Source of the DNA: Nitrospira sp. ST-bin4
GTDB taxonomy: Bacteria > Nitrospirota > Nitrospiria > Nitrospirales > Nitrospiraceae
DNA length: 28,822 bases
Reading direction: 5' to 3'
Assembly: GCA_002083565.1 (NCBI GenBank)
Contig: MSXM01000056.1
Location: 1-28,822, forward strand
Every line of letters starts with the position of its first letter. Positions within the stretch are counted from its first letter, which is position 1. Below, one piece after another: positions 6,792-15,229 of the stretch. The notes under the pieces were generated by a model, which was given only the letters and a program-made list of their open reading frames with translations, made no database searches and was not told the DNA's origin. Made by a program: the position numbers and the translations under genes.

Positions 6792-8498
6792 ATGACGACA
6801 GTGAGAGCAGTAGTTGCGTGTGTCATCCTTTTGGGTGGATTCGTCTCTGCAGTGTGGGCGGGAACGGCTCCTATCGAACTATCGTCCCGGTCAGTTCCAC
6901 CGGGCGCGACTCTGTCGATCAGCGGAAAAGGATTTGGGACGTTCCAGTCGGTCCAGTCCAACAAAGTCACGGTGAGTGGTGTTCCTGCCTTGGTTCAGCG
7001 ATGGGAGCCGGACTTGATCGAGATCAAGGTGCCTTTCAAAGCTGCCAGTGGTCCGGTTGAGGTGCGTATTGGGAAAAAGAAGATAGAGGCGGGGACCGTC
7101 GCCGTCGTCATGCCGCAGATTGACGCCGTCACGCCGGCGGAAGCCGAACGCGGCGCGTTGGTCCAGGTCACGGGGCGCAATTTCGGTGTGACGCCGGGAG
7201 CCCGTGATCCAAACACCATGTTCGGCGTGAACGATGTCACGGTCGGCGGTGTAGTCGTGCGTCCCAGGCGGTGGAGGGATGATCGGATTGAATTGGAGGT
7301 TCCCGCGAACGTATCGGGTGGAGAGATTGTGGTCCGGCTGGCTTCCTCAGACCCGCTGCCGGATGGATCCTGCTGCGCGCCGGTGGAATACGCGCGCAGC
7401 AATGCTGTGTCATTCTCTTTAATCCCCTCCGTGCGTGTTGATCCGGTTAGCGGGCCGGTCGGCACAAAAGTGGTGTTGTTTGGAGAGAGGTTCGGCGCCG
7501 GCAAAGGACCACAGGATTCCATTCTGATTGGAGAGCATCCGGCAACAATTGCTCAATGGAAGGATGATGTCATCGTCGCGCATGTGCCGCTGGGCGCGAC
7601 CTCCGGCCCGATGAGTCTTGTGAAGGAGGGGCGCAGACGAACTCTGGCGCACTTTACTGTCCATGTTCCAAGAGTCACGGCCATCAGTCCAACGAGTGCG
7701 CCTATCGGCACGCTGCTTCGTATCAACGGAGAGCATTTCGGGTTCTATTCCGAGAGCGGCGCGACGCCCTACAGCTTTATGGATTTCAATACCGGTGAAA
7801 ATCGTGTGGAGATCGGCGGCGTTCAGGCCGTGATTTATCGTTGGAACGACGATCGCATTGATGTGTGGGTGCCCTTCAGCGCAAAGAGCGGCGACGTAAC
7901 GATCTATCGAAGTGCGAACCGCCCGCATAGCGATGGGTCCTGCTGCGTCGAGCGGGGTGTCTTGGCGATTGAGGCCGGAGCGTTTACGGTGGTCACGCCG
8001 GTGATCGAGTCCTACGATCCCAAATCGGCCGGTTTGGATGCCTCCGTCACGATCAAAGGGAGGGGATTTGGAGCGTTTCTCAAGACAGCCGAACATGCAC
8101 AGCTTGCGTTGAGTCAGAAAGCTTACAAACGGCGTCTTGATGTGGAGATCAATGAACCGGAGACGAGTTCCACCGTTATCAGCAATGTCTCACGCACAGA
8201 AGTGTTGTTCAACGGTGCTGCCGCGCTGGTGCAGTCCTGGACCGATTCGGAGATCGTGGTGAAGGTGCCGCATCGGAATCTCTATGGCATCGGCAAAAAG
8301 GGAGAGTTTTTCGATGACTTGGCAACCGGTCCGCTGGTCGTTCGGCGAGGATCCTGGGATGTGCTTCCCGACGGGACCTGCTGCACGCCCAAAAAATGGC
8401 TCACGCTTGAGGCAGGACCATTTACAATCGAAACCAAAGGCCTTCCCGACACCGGGTATTGGAACAACAACCGGCCTGACGCGGATACGACCCAATAA
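6792..8498 (+). CDS. Exported protein with about five IPT/TIG domains
   Basis: The N-terminus carries a clear signal peptide (residues 1-23, ending AVWA|GT), so the 568-residue protein acts outside the cytoplasm. The rest is a chain of immunoglobulin-like IPT/TIG domains. Each opens with a phrase like VTPAEAERGALVQVTGRNFG or ISPTSAPIGTLLRINGEHFG and ends with a strand such as RIELEVP or RIDVWVPFSAKSG. Domain starts are near residues 25, 107, 212, 294 and 402. Domains 2, 4 and 5 are longer and each carries a DG[ST]CC motif, with Cys pairs at 194-195, 384-385 and 530-531. IPT/TIG arrays serve in surface binding and adhesion, but I do not recognise a specific function. The stop codon overlaps the start of the next gene by 1 nt, so the two products are probably made together and may act together. 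Confidence 0.88.
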   Translation: MTTVRAVVACVILLGGFVSAVWAGTAPIELSSRSVPPGATLSISGKGFGTFQSVQSNKVTVSGVPALVQRWEPDLIEIKVPFKAASGPVEVRIGKKKIEAGTVAVVMPQIDAVTPAEAERGALVQVTGRNFGVTPGARDPNTMFGVNDVTVGGVVVRPRRWRDDRIELEVPANVSGGEIVVRLASSDPLPDGSCCAPVEYARSNAVSFSLIPSVRVDPVSGPVGTKVVLFGERFGAGKGPQDSILIGEHPATIAQWKDDVIVAHVPLGATSGPMSLVKEGRRRTLAHFTVHVPRVTAISPTSAPIGTLLRINGEHFGFYSESGATPYSFMDFNTGENRVEIGGVQAVIYRWNDDRIDVWVPFSAKSGDVTIYRSANRPHSDGSCCVERGVLAIEAGAFTVVTPVIESYDPKSAGLDASVTIKGRGFGAFLKTAEHAQLALSQKAYKRRLDVEINEPETSSTVISNVSRTEVLFNGAAALVQSWTDSEIVVKVPHRNLYGIGKKGEFFDDLATGPLVVRRGSWDVLPDGTCCTPKKWLTLEAGPFTIETKGLPDTGYWNNNRPDADTTQ

Positions 8499-9493
8499 TG
8501 TCTGGTCGGCGAACGGCACGGTATGGCGGGCTCCGGGTAACGGCGTGTTCGTTTCTTATCTTGTGCACAGTCCTCGTTTTCTCTGTCCCGGCCAGGAGCG
8601 AATCGCCAGGGTTGCTTGTGCAGGCCCAAAGAAGCACCACAGAATCGACATTGATGAGCATTCAGTTCCATGGGCTTCAGAATGGTTGGGCCGCGGGATC
8701 CGGCGGGGTGATTCTCACGACCCGTGACGGGGGCAAGACTTGGCGGAAGACATCCAGCGGGACGACTGCTCTGTTACTCTCTCTGTTCTTTCCCGATCGA
8801 CAGAGAGGCTGGGTGGCTGGGGCAGGGGGAATGCTGCGCCGTACTACTGATGGAGGAGAGACCTGGCAGCGTATCCCGCTTGAGACGCAGCAACCGTTGT
8901 ATCATGTGTCGTTTGTGTCGCCGACCGTTGGCTGGGTGGTTGGAGGGGCCGGGGTCATTCTTCATACGGTTGATGGCGGGGAACGGTGGGTCGAGCAAAC
9001 CAGTGGTACAAATGCCGCGCTCTACGCGGCGCATTTTCTGGATGAGCGGCGCGGGACCGTTGTCGGCGCGCTGGGAACCGCTTTGTCGACGGATGATGGC
9101 GGGGTCACGTGGGTGCCCCAAGAAACTCAGAGTGCGGTGACTCTCTTCGACGTATTTTTTACCGACTCGCTCAACGGGTGGACAGTTGGGAACGCCGGAG
9201 CGTTATTTCAGACAAGCGATGGTGGAAGACGCTGGATCGATCGTACCTTTCCTTGCGGAAAGGGCTGTACCAATCTCACGGATCTGTTGAAGATTCGATT
9301 TACAAGTCCTCGATCTGGATGGATTGTCGGTGGACATGGCGTGGTCTATCGAACCAGCGATGCGGGGTTCTCCTGGCGTGAGGAAGGCTCGATCGGAAAG
9401 GCATCGATCTTTGGCCTGACTTTTCCAGAGCCCAACCATGGCTGGGCAGCAGGCGAGCAGGGGACGATTCTTCATCTGCAACAGGGCCGTTGA
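8498..9493 (+). CDS. Exported YCF48/Hcf136-type beta-propeller protein
   Basis: A signal peptide or anchor (about residues 13-35, hydrophobic core SFLILCTVLVFSV, then PARSES) is followed by six Asp-box repeats: T-x-DGG-x-x-W at 77, 118, 159, 200 and 241, and DAG-x-x-W at 288. The first five are spaced exactly 41 residues apart. The last interval is longer by six residues and holds Cys253 and Cys257. Each blade also has a GW-x-V/A-G phrase. This is the YCF48 fold; the plant and cyanobacterial members assist photosystem II assembly, and bacterial relatives are mostly uncharacterised. Nothing here suggests photosynthesis, so the name indicates fold only. The ATG at 8498 overlaps the previous stop (TAATG), which suggests translational coupling to the IPT/TIG protein and a shared envelope role. 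Confidence 0.88.
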   Translation: MSGRRTARYGGLRVTACSFLILCTVLVFSVPARSESPGLLVQAQRSTTESTLMSIQFHGLQNGWAAGSGGVILTTRDGGKTWRKTSSGTTALLLSLFFPDRQRGWVAGAGGMLRRTTDGGETWQRIPLETQQPLYHVSFVSPTVGWVVGGAGVILHTVDGGERWVEQTSGTNAALYAAHFLDERRGTVVGALGTALSTDDGGVTWVPQETQSAVTLFDVFFTDSLNGWTVGNAGALFQTSDGGRRWIDRTFPCGKGCTNLTDLLKIRFTSPRSGWIVGGHGVVYRTSDAGFSWREEGSIGKASIFGLTFPEPNHGWAAGEQGTILHLQQGR

Positions 9494-9635
9494 TCTTCTA
9501 TTCCATTGAGGCACGGTTTCCCTTCACCGCTGAGCATATTGACTGGCATTATACCGGTCTGGCTGCGAAGGGCTCAACGCGAATGGGAAATATGTACGGG
9601 CATGAGGGGCATGACACCCGGCTCCGCCTCGCTGC

Positions 9636-9665
9636 TTGACCTTCCTTTTCGTCGGCTCCTATAAT
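9636..9665 (+). promoter_or_regulatory. Sigma70-type promoter for moaC
   Basis: TTGACC at 9636-9641 and a perfect TATAAT at 9660-9665 are 18 bp apart. Transcription would start near 9672, about 37 nt before the moaC ATG. The leader is too short for a molybdenum-cofactor riboswitch of the E. coli moaA type. The rest of the 215-bp gap after the propeller gene shows no other feature I can support. Confidence 0.68.
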
Positions 9666-9708
9666 CCGGCTGCAGTATGCTTGCAACGCACTGATTCAGC
9701 TTCACAAA

Positions 9709-10197
9709 ATGGCGGAATTCACCCATTTCAACGAGTCTGGACGAGCTCGGATGGTCGATATCTCGGCCAAGAATGCAACCGAACGGACTGCGACTGCGCA
9801 AGCCAGAGTTTTCCTTTTGCCCGAAACCCTTGAAAAGATTCAACGAGGGAAGATTGCCAAGGGCGATGTCTTGGCTGTCGCGCAGGTAGCCGGGGTCATG
9901 GGTGCGAAGAAAACGCCGGATCTGATCCCCATGTGCCACCCTATCCTCCTCACTAGTGTCGACATTTCCTTCACGGAAGATTCTCGGCCGGATCAGGATG
10001 GGTGCTGTTCGATCACCGTTCTGGCAACGGCTAAGACGACCGGGCCGACCGGCGTCGAAATGGAGGCGATGACCGCGGCATCCGTTTCGGCCTTAACCAT
10101 TTATGACATGTGCAAAGCAGTGGACCGCGGGATGAGGTTTAGTGAAGTGTGCCTTCTTTCAAAATCGGGTGGGAAGTCGGGAACGTACAGCAGGTAA
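9709..10197 (+). CDS. moaC: Cyclic pyranopterin monophosphate synthase MoaC
   Basis: MoaC converts the 3',8-cyclo-GTP product of MoaA into cyclic pyranopterin monophosphate, the first stable intermediate of molybdenum-cofactor synthesis. All expected residues are visible: Lys51 in KGDVLAVAQVAGVMGAKKT, His77 in LIPMCHPI, and Asp133 and Lys136 in YDMCKAVDRGM (Asp128 and Lys131 in E. coli, a shift of five). KSGGKSG ends the domain. Length (162) is normal. The start MAEFTHFNESGRARMVDIS matches family N-termini. The gene heads a moaC, moaD-moaE, moaA run behind a strong promoter. A moaB/mog or moeA gene is not in the window. Confidence 0.97.
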   Translation: MAEFTHFNESGRARMVDISAKNATERTATAQARVFLLPETLEKIQRGKIAKGDVLAVAQVAGVMGAKKTPDLIPMCHPILLTSVDISFTEDSRPDQDGCCSITVLATAKTTGPTGVEMEAMTAASVSALTIYDMCKAVDRGMRFSEVCLLSKSGGKSGTYSR

Positions 10198-10218
10198 GGT
10201 TGAGGCTCAGGTGAACGT

Positions 10219-10923
10219 GTGGAAATAATGGTGACGATCAAATTGTTTGGCATGACCAGAATGATGGCTGGAAATCAGCCGTCAATTAATTTATCAATAG
10301 CTTACTCGATTAGAGTGAAAGACTTGGTTGATATTCTTGATGTCGAATATCCGCAGATCGGAGAGCTGATTCATAAGAAGAAGGTCCTTGTATCGGTGAA
10401 TCAGGATATCGCCCATGAAGAGACGGTCATTCATGAGGGAGATGAAATCGCGCTGTTGCCGCCATTTGCCGGAGGATCGTCCCCAGTTCCTGTGAACGAT
10501 GAAATGCTGGTACGAGTGCAGCGGGAAGATTTTTCTATCGATGCGGAAGTTGCCCGGGTGCGGAGCCGTTCGAAACGGATCGGTGGGATTTCTATGTTTC
10601 TGGGGGCGGCGCGTGACCGATCGAGGGGCCGTGATGTGGACAGCATCACCTTTGAGCATTACGAGGGGATGGCGCAGAAGAAGTTGCGAGAGATCCGTGA
10701 GCGAGCGCTCAAAGAATTCGACATTCTCGAGTTGCTGATCATACATCGATATGGAGAAATCTCGATCGGTCAGAACATCGTGCTGATTGTCGCCGGGGCA
10801 GAACATCGTGCCGATGCGTTCCGTGCGTGCCGATGGGCGATCGATGAGTTGAAACAAATTACGCCGATCTGGAAACTTGAACACACACCTGAAGGGGAGG
10901 TGTGGGTTGAGGAGCACCCGTAG
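10219..10923 (+). CDS. MoaD-MoaE fusion: molybdopterin synthase small and large subunits in one chain
   Basis: Molybdopterin synthase adds two sulfurs to cyclic pyranopterin monophosphate. Residues 4-86 are a MoaD ubiquitin-like domain ending in PPFAGG (Gly85-Gly86). Residues 95-234 are a MoaE domain with ITFEHYEGMA, IIHRYGEISIG and the active-site lysines Lys212 and Lys219 in LKQITPIWKLE, equivalent to Lys119 and Lys126 of E. coli. In the usual separate MoaD the Gly-Gly is the free C-terminus that is adenylated and thiocarboxylated; here it is internal, joined by a linker of about eight residues. The fusion resembles mycobacterial MoaX, which is processed after translation. The frame opens with GTG at 10219, but ATG at 10228, giving MVTIKLFG, is an equally good start. 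Confidence 0.93.
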   Translation: MEIMVTIKLFGMTRMMAGNQPSINLSIAYSIRVKDLVDILDVEYPQIGELIHKKKVLVSVNQDIAHEETVIHEGDEIALLPPFAGGSSPVPVNDEMLVRVQREDFSIDAEVARVRSRSKRIGGISMFLGAARDRSRGRDVDSITFEHYEGMAQKKLREIRERALKEFDILELLIIHRYGEISIGQNIVLIVAGAEHRADAFRACRWAIDELKQITPIWKLEHTPEGEVWVEEHP

Positions 10924-10928
10924 GGGAC

Positions 10929-10956
10929 GTAAGGGGTGAAGGGTAAGGGGTAAGAA
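10929..10956 (+). repeat. Tandem heptamer repeat before moaA
   Basis: Four tandem 7-bp units, GTAAGGG, GTGAAGG, GTAAGGG and GTAAGAA, occupy most of the 37-nt gap before moaA. The last unit and the following GAGA provide the purine-rich ribosome-binding region for the ATG at 10961. It is the same arrangement as before ridA, with a related unit. Confidence 0.72.
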
Positions 10957-10960
10957 GAGA

Positions 10961-12013
10961 ATGGTTAATGGGGTCCACAACGCGGTCACGGATCTGCATG
11001 GGCGGCCGTTGAAGAGTCTCCGGCTGTCCGTGACGGACCGCTGCAATTTGCGCTGCCGATACTGTATGCCGGAGGCAGATTACGTGTGGCTGCCGCGTGA
11101 GGACATTCTCAGCTTCGAGGAAATGGCGACGCTCGCCGGCTATTTCGCAGATTTGGGTGTGAATAAGATTAGGCTGACCGGCGGCGAGCCGTTATTGCGT
11201 CGGGATGTCTCGCGGTTGGTCAGACTGCTTCTGCATGATAAACGGATTAGCGAGATTGCGCTGACGACGAACGGTGTGTTGTTGGCTGATCAAGCACGGG
11301 AACTCTACGATGCCGGACTTCATCGGGTGACGGTCAGCCTCGATACGCTCAGGCCGGAACGGTTCCGCCGGTTGACCGCACGGGATGAGTTTTCCAGGGT
11401 GATCGAAGGGATTGAATCGGTCGGAAAAGCCGGATTCGCCGAACTCAAGCTGGATACGGTTGCGATACGTGGATTCAACGACGATGAATTGGTTGCGTTG
11501 ATTGAGTTTGCCAGGCATTATCAGGCTGAGGTCCGCTTCATTGAGTATATGGATGTGGGCGGGGCCAACGAATGGGCCATGGACAAAGTGCTCTCCCGTG
11601 AGACGATTCTTGAGGCACTGAGTCGGCAGTATGGTGCAATCACGCCTATGCCGGAACGAGGATCCGCACCGGCACAGCGGTTTCTCTTGCCGGATGGTAC
11701 GAGCTTTGGAATTATTCCCTCAACGACGACGCCGTTTTGCGCACAATGCGACCGCAGCCGTGTTACGGCCGATGGGTTATGGTATTTGTGTCTCTATGCG
11801 GCATCGGGGACGGACTTACGCAAGCCGCTTCGCATGGGCGCAAGTCCTGAGTATATGAGGGAGATGATTCGGTCCGGTTGGACTGCCCGCCGGGATCGTG
11901 GCGCGGAAGAACGGAAGGCGTTAGAAAAGACCGGGCTCCGTGCCGGTGGATTGATCGACATTGAACGGCTGCGAGAAGATCCGCATCTTGAAATGCATGC
12001 GCGAGGAGGATGA
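10961..12013 (+). CDS. moaA: GTP 3',8-cyclase MoaA (radical SAM)
   Basis: MoaA rearranges GTP to 3',8-cyclo-7,8-dihydro-GTP, the first step of molybdenum-cofactor synthesis. The N-terminal radical-SAM cluster motif is CNLRCRYC, starting about residue 28 after RLSVTDR. RLTGGEPLLR and the SLDTL strand complete the barrel. The second 4Fe-4S cluster, which binds the substrate, is given by FCAQCDRSRVTADG and a third Cys in YLCLY. The chain ends in Gly-Gly, the conserved MoaA tail that reaches the active site. Length (350) is slightly above the E. coli enzyme. It lies last in the moa run, 37 nt after the moaD-moaE fusion, the gap being mainly a heptamer repeat. Confidence 0.97.
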   Translation: MVNGVHNAVTDLHGRPLKSLRLSVTDRCNLRCRYCMPEADYVWLPREDILSFEEMATLAGYFADLGVNKIRLTGGEPLLRRDVSRLVRLLLHDKRISEIALTTNGVLLADQARELYDAGLHRVTVSLDTLRPERFRRLTARDEFSRVIEGIESVGKAGFAELKLDTVAIRGFNDDELVALIEFARHYQAEVRFIEYMDVGGANEWAMDKVLSRETILEALSRQYGAITPMPERGSAPAQRFLLPDGTSFGIIPSTTTPFCAQCDRSRVTADGLWYLCLYAASGTDLRKPLRMGASPEYMREMIRSGWTARRDRGAEERKALEKTGLRAGGLIDIERLREDPHLEMHARGG

Positions 12014-12129
12014 CCGCACGATTCAGATGACGTCAGCTGGTTCGGTTCAAGAGAGTGTTGAGTCAAGCACGGGATTGTGTCACGTAACGCGCCACTTCAA
12101 TAGTCACATGCACTTTATCATGCAATAGT

Positions 12130-12837
12130 ATGAGCGACCCATCATATTCGGCAGTGTTAGGCTTCGGTTTTTTGCTTGGGATCAGGCATGCGCTCGATGC
12201 CGATCATCTTGCCGCGGTTTCGACGGTTCTGGCCCAGCGTCCGTCCCTTCGGGCGTCCAGTGCGGTTGGATTATGGTGGGGAGTCGGCCATACCTTGACG
12301 TTGCTGATCGTCGGATCAGTCGTATTAGCCTTAGGAATTCACATCCCGCCGCAGTTTGAACTCATTGCCGAGTCCGGAGTTGGAGTGCTGCTGATCGTGC
12401 TGGGAGGTAGCCTGGCTGTGAAGCTGTGCCGTGAGCGCTGGCACATGCATCGCCATCATCACGATGGCGATGCCCATGTCCATCTACACAGTCATCAACT
12501 ACAGGACGATCATCGCCATCGGCACTGGCTGACCGACTCGGTTCGTCCTCTCTGTATCGGTATGGCGCATGGACTGGCTGGATCGGCGGCGTTGATGCTC
12601 ATCATTCTTGCCACGACTCAGGAGCTGGGTCCAGGGCTCCTGTCCATCGCTGTATTCGGCGTGGGGTCGATTGCGGGCATGATGGCGATTGGTCTCACGA
12701 TCAGTCTCCCCCTGGTCTGTTCCCTTTCGTTTAGCCGCCCCTTGTTTCTCGGACTCCAAGGATTTGCCGGTGCCGCCAGCGTAGGGGTGGGCGTATGGAT
12801 GTTGGTGAAGCTGATATTCGCATCCACGGGTGGGTGA
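12130..12837 (+). CDS. Nickel/cobalt transporter-family (NicO/UreH-like) membrane protein
   Basis: This 235-residue integral membrane protein has about six hydrophobic segments. The signature GIRHALDADHLAAV at residues 17-30 (His20, Asp25, His26) is the metal-selecting motif of nickel/cobalt permeases. A second motif, GMAHGLAGSAALML, occurs at about 144-157. The loop between segments 3 and 4 is a histidine cluster with 12 His in residues 105-132, probably a metal-gathering site. It most likely imports or exports nickel or cobalt; direction and substrate cannot be decided from sequence. It follows moaA by 116 nt on the same strand but has no obvious role in molybdenum-cofactor synthesis, and I see no urease or hydrogenase gene nearby. 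The ribosome-binding site is weak. Confidence 0.87.
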   Translation: MSDPSYSAVLGFGFLLGIRHALDADHLAAVSTVLAQRPSLRASSAVGLWWGVGHTLTLLIVGSVVLALGIHIPPQFELIAESGVGVLLIVLGGSLAVKLCRERWHMHRHHHDGDAHVHLHSHQLQDDHRHRHWLTDSVRPLCIGMAHGLAGSAALMLIILATTQELGPGLLSIAVFGVGSIAGMMAIGLTISLPLVCSLSFSRPLFLGLQGFAGAASVGVGVWMLVKLIFASTGG

Positions 12838-12958
12838 GCAGCGCGTTCCGTTCCGGTTAGAGGTTTTGCACGTGCGTCGCGGGGAATGCTGTGCTATTCT
12901 GCGCAGGTATTAACGGGCCTTCCTGCGGCCGTCTAAAATCCGAACGAGGGATACGATT

Positions 12959-13795
12959 ATGGCCTGGTTCAAAAAGGAAAAGACCTCTGAGCTGGCGGTG
13001 CCTCCGCGATCCAAAGGCAGTGAGGGGATGTGGCTCAAGTGTAATCACTGTCGGGAAATCGTCTACCGCAAGGAGGTCGATCGTAACAACAAGGTCTGTC
13101 CGAAGTGCGACTATCATTTTCCCATTTCCGTTATGGAACGGATCGGGCTGCTCGTCGATTTAGGCACCTTCAAGGAATGGGACAGCGATCTGGAGGCTCA
13201 AGACCCCTTGACGTTCCATGACACCAAGCCCTATCGAGAGCGTGTTAAGGCTCAACAGGAAAAAACAGGCCGCAAAGATGCACTGGTGATCGGCGAAGGC
13301 ATGATCAATGGGAACTGGGTCGTGTTGTGCATCTTCGATTTCAGCTTTATGGGTGGTAGCATGGGCTCGGTCGTCGGAGAAAAGCTCTGTCGCGCCATCG
13401 ATCGGGCGCTGGAGCTGAAACGGCCGGTTATCTTGGTGACAGCCTCGGGCGGTGCGCGCATGCAAGAAGGCATCCTCTCCCTGATGCAGATGGCCAAGAC
13501 TTCGACGTCGGTGGCCAAACTGGGTGAGGCTAAGCTACCCTTCATTTCGATCTTGGCTGATCCCACGTTCGGCGGGGTCACGGCCAGTGTGGCAATGTTG
13601 GGAGACGTCATTATCGCAGAACCGAAGGCGCTGATCGGATTCGCCGGCCCCCGCGTCATTGAACAGACGATCAAGCAGCAGTTGCCGGATCAGTTCCAGC
13701 GGGCTGAGTTTCTTCTGGAGCATGGCATGATCGACATGATTGTCGAACGCAAGCAGCTCAAGGAAACGGTCAGCACCCTCGTCGGTCATTTTTAG
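12959..13795 (+). CDS. accD: Acetyl-CoA carboxylase carboxyltransferase subunit beta
   Basis: AccD forms, with AccA, the carboxyltransferase that moves CO2 from carboxybiotin to acetyl-CoA to make malonyl-CoA for fatty acid synthesis. The N-terminal zinc ribbon is visible as Cys28, Cys31, Cys47 and Cys50 (KCNHC and VCPKC). The crotonase-like domain follows with FDFSFMGGSMGSVVGEK, the oxyanion-loop phrase VTASGGARMQEG, and FGGVTASVAMLGD. Length (278) is typical. GAGGG at 12946-12950 is a good ribosome-binding site 8 nt from the ATG. folC follows after 25 nt, the same pairing as in E. coli and many other bacteria. Confidence 0.97.
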   Translation: MAWFKKEKTSELAVPPRSKGSEGMWLKCNHCREIVYRKEVDRNNKVCPKCDYHFPISVMERIGLLVDLGTFKEWDSDLEAQDPLTFHDTKPYRERVKAQQEKTGRKDALVIGEGMINGNWVVLCIFDFSFMGGSMGSVVGEKLCRAIDRALELKRPVILVTASGGARMQEGILSLMQMAKTSTSVAKLGEAKLPFISILADPTFGGVTASVAMLGDVIIAEPKALIGFAGPRVIEQTIKQQLPDQFQRAEFLLEHGMIDMIVERKQLKETVSTLVGHF

Positions 13796-13820
13796 TCTTC
13801 ACGATCCTCCCGGTTTGTGG

Positions 13821-15116
13821 ATGACCTATCCCGCCGCCATTGAGTATCTCTACGGCCTTCAGAAGCATGGGATCAAACTTGGCCTGGAGCCGATGACGGC
13901 GTTGCTCCATGCGCTCGGCCGTCCGGAACGTGCGCTGCGTATCCTACATATCGGGGGCACCAACGGCAAAGGGTCGACTGCCGCCATGGCTGCAGCCATA
14001 CTCCAGGCCTCCGGCATGCGTGTGGGGCTCTATACCTCTCCGCACCTGGTTGAGTTTCGCGAACGCATCAGAGTGAACGGGGCGATGATCCCGGATGATC
14101 GCCTGGCCGGTCTAGTCGGGTTGGTGCGTACGGCGATACCGCCGGGGTTGACTCCGACATTTTTTGAAGTGACGACCGCTATCGCGTTGCGATACTTTGT
14201 GGAATCGCAGGTTGATATTGTGGTGTTGGAGGTCGGGTTGGGAGGGCGATTCGATGCCACCAATGTCGTTGAGCCGATCGCCTGCGCAATTACCACGATC
14301 GCGTTGGAACATCAGGAGTACTTGGGACGGACTGAAACGGCGATCGCTTTTGAGAAGGCGGGCATCATCAAACCTGCTGTACCCGTCGTAATCGGGAGAA
14401 TGGGGCCGGAGGCCGGTGCCGTGATGCGCCATATCGCAGCGGAGCGCGCGGCTCCGCTGTGGGGATTGGGAGAGGAGTTTACCGTCGAAGGAGATGAGCC
14501 TGCGTGCTTCACGTATCGGGGGCGGACACGGGTGTTTGAAAGGCTTCGATGCGCTCTTTCCGGACGGCATCAGCTGGATAACGCCGCCTGCGCGCTTGCA
14601 TTGATCGAAGCTTCCGGCGAAGTCGGAGCACGGGTCGATGAGTCCGCAGTGCGAACAGGGCTGCAAACTGTTACGTGGGAAGGGCGGCTGGAATTGATTG
14701 ATGAAGCTCCGAGTGTGCTTCTGGATGGGGCCCATAATCCTGCTGCTGCCGTCGTATTAGGTCGCTACCTGGAGGGGTTTCTTCTGCGCCATCCGGAAGC
14801 CCGTATTATTCTGGTGTGGGGTATGATGCGGGATAAAGATCATCGGGAATTTATTGCGCCGCTGTTGCCGTTTATCTCCGAGGTCGTACTCACTCAAGCG
14901 GCCCTGAGCCGATCTGCCACGGTCCAAGATCTTCGTCTGGCTCTGGGGGACTGGCAGAAGCCGGTGTTTGATGCGCCGCAACCAGCCGAAGCGCTCAGGA
15001 CGGCGAAGCAACGAGCGTCGGCACAGGATCTTGTCTGTGTGACCGGCTCGCTCATGCTGGTGGGTGATATCAAGGCGGCGGTGCGTGGCTGTGGGCTGTC
15101 CTTAATTCGGGGGTAG
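13821..15116 (+). CDS. folC: Bifunctional folylpolyglutamate synthase / dihydrofolate synthase
   Basis: FolC ligates glutamate to dihydropteroate and then to folates, using ATP. I place the start at ATG 13821 (MTYPAAIEYLYGL), which matches family N-termini. An in-frame ATG at 13740 would begin inside accD and add 27 unlikely residues. The P-loop GGTNGKGST is at residues 45-53. TSPHLVEFRERI, LEVGLGGRFDATN and HQEYLGRTETAIAFEKAGI are the ATP- and folate-binding motifs, and LDGAHNPAA marks the C-terminal domain. Length (431) is normal. The gene is 25 nt after accD and is probably co-transcribed with it. Confidence 0.94.
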   Translation: MTYPAAIEYLYGLQKHGIKLGLEPMTALLHALGRPERALRILHIGGTNGKGSTAAMAAAILQASGMRVGLYTSPHLVEFRERIRVNGAMIPDDRLAGLVGLVRTAIPPGLTPTFFEVTTAIALRYFVESQVDIVVLEVGLGGRFDATNVVEPIACAITTIALEHQEYLGRTETAIAFEKAGIIKPAVPVVIGRMGPEAGAVMRHIAAERAAPLWGLGEEFTVEGDEPACFTYRGRTRVFERLRCALSGRHQLDNAACALALIEASGEVGARVDESAVRTGLQTVTWEGRLELIDEAPSVLLDGAHNPAAAVVLGRYLEGFLLRHPEARIILVWGMMRDKDHREFIAPLLPFISEVVLTQAALSRSATVQDLRLALGDWQKPVFDAPQPAEALRTAKQRASAQDLVCVTGSLMLVGDIKAAVRGCGLSLIRG

Positions 15117-15229
15117 TCCGCATGATGCCTGACTTTTTTGCTGCAACTGCCGATCCGCTGTGCCGGGGAGTCGAATTGGGAGTCCCGTGGGTCACGTCTC
15201 ATATTGTGAGCACGGGTACTCTGAGGACT

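Noticed and set aside
12129..12146. TATGA-N8-TCATA dyad at the start of the nickel-transporter gene, resembling a NikR half-site pair
   Set aside because: The NikR operator in E. coli has a much longer spacing (16 nt), and this one overlaps the start codon.
12866..12900. TTGCAC and TATTCT before accD as a promoter
   Set aside because: The spacer is 23 bp, too long for sigma70.
13740..13820. Longer folC start inside accD
   Set aside because: The extra residues are Ser/Arg-rich and unlike FolC; ATG 13821 fits the family start.
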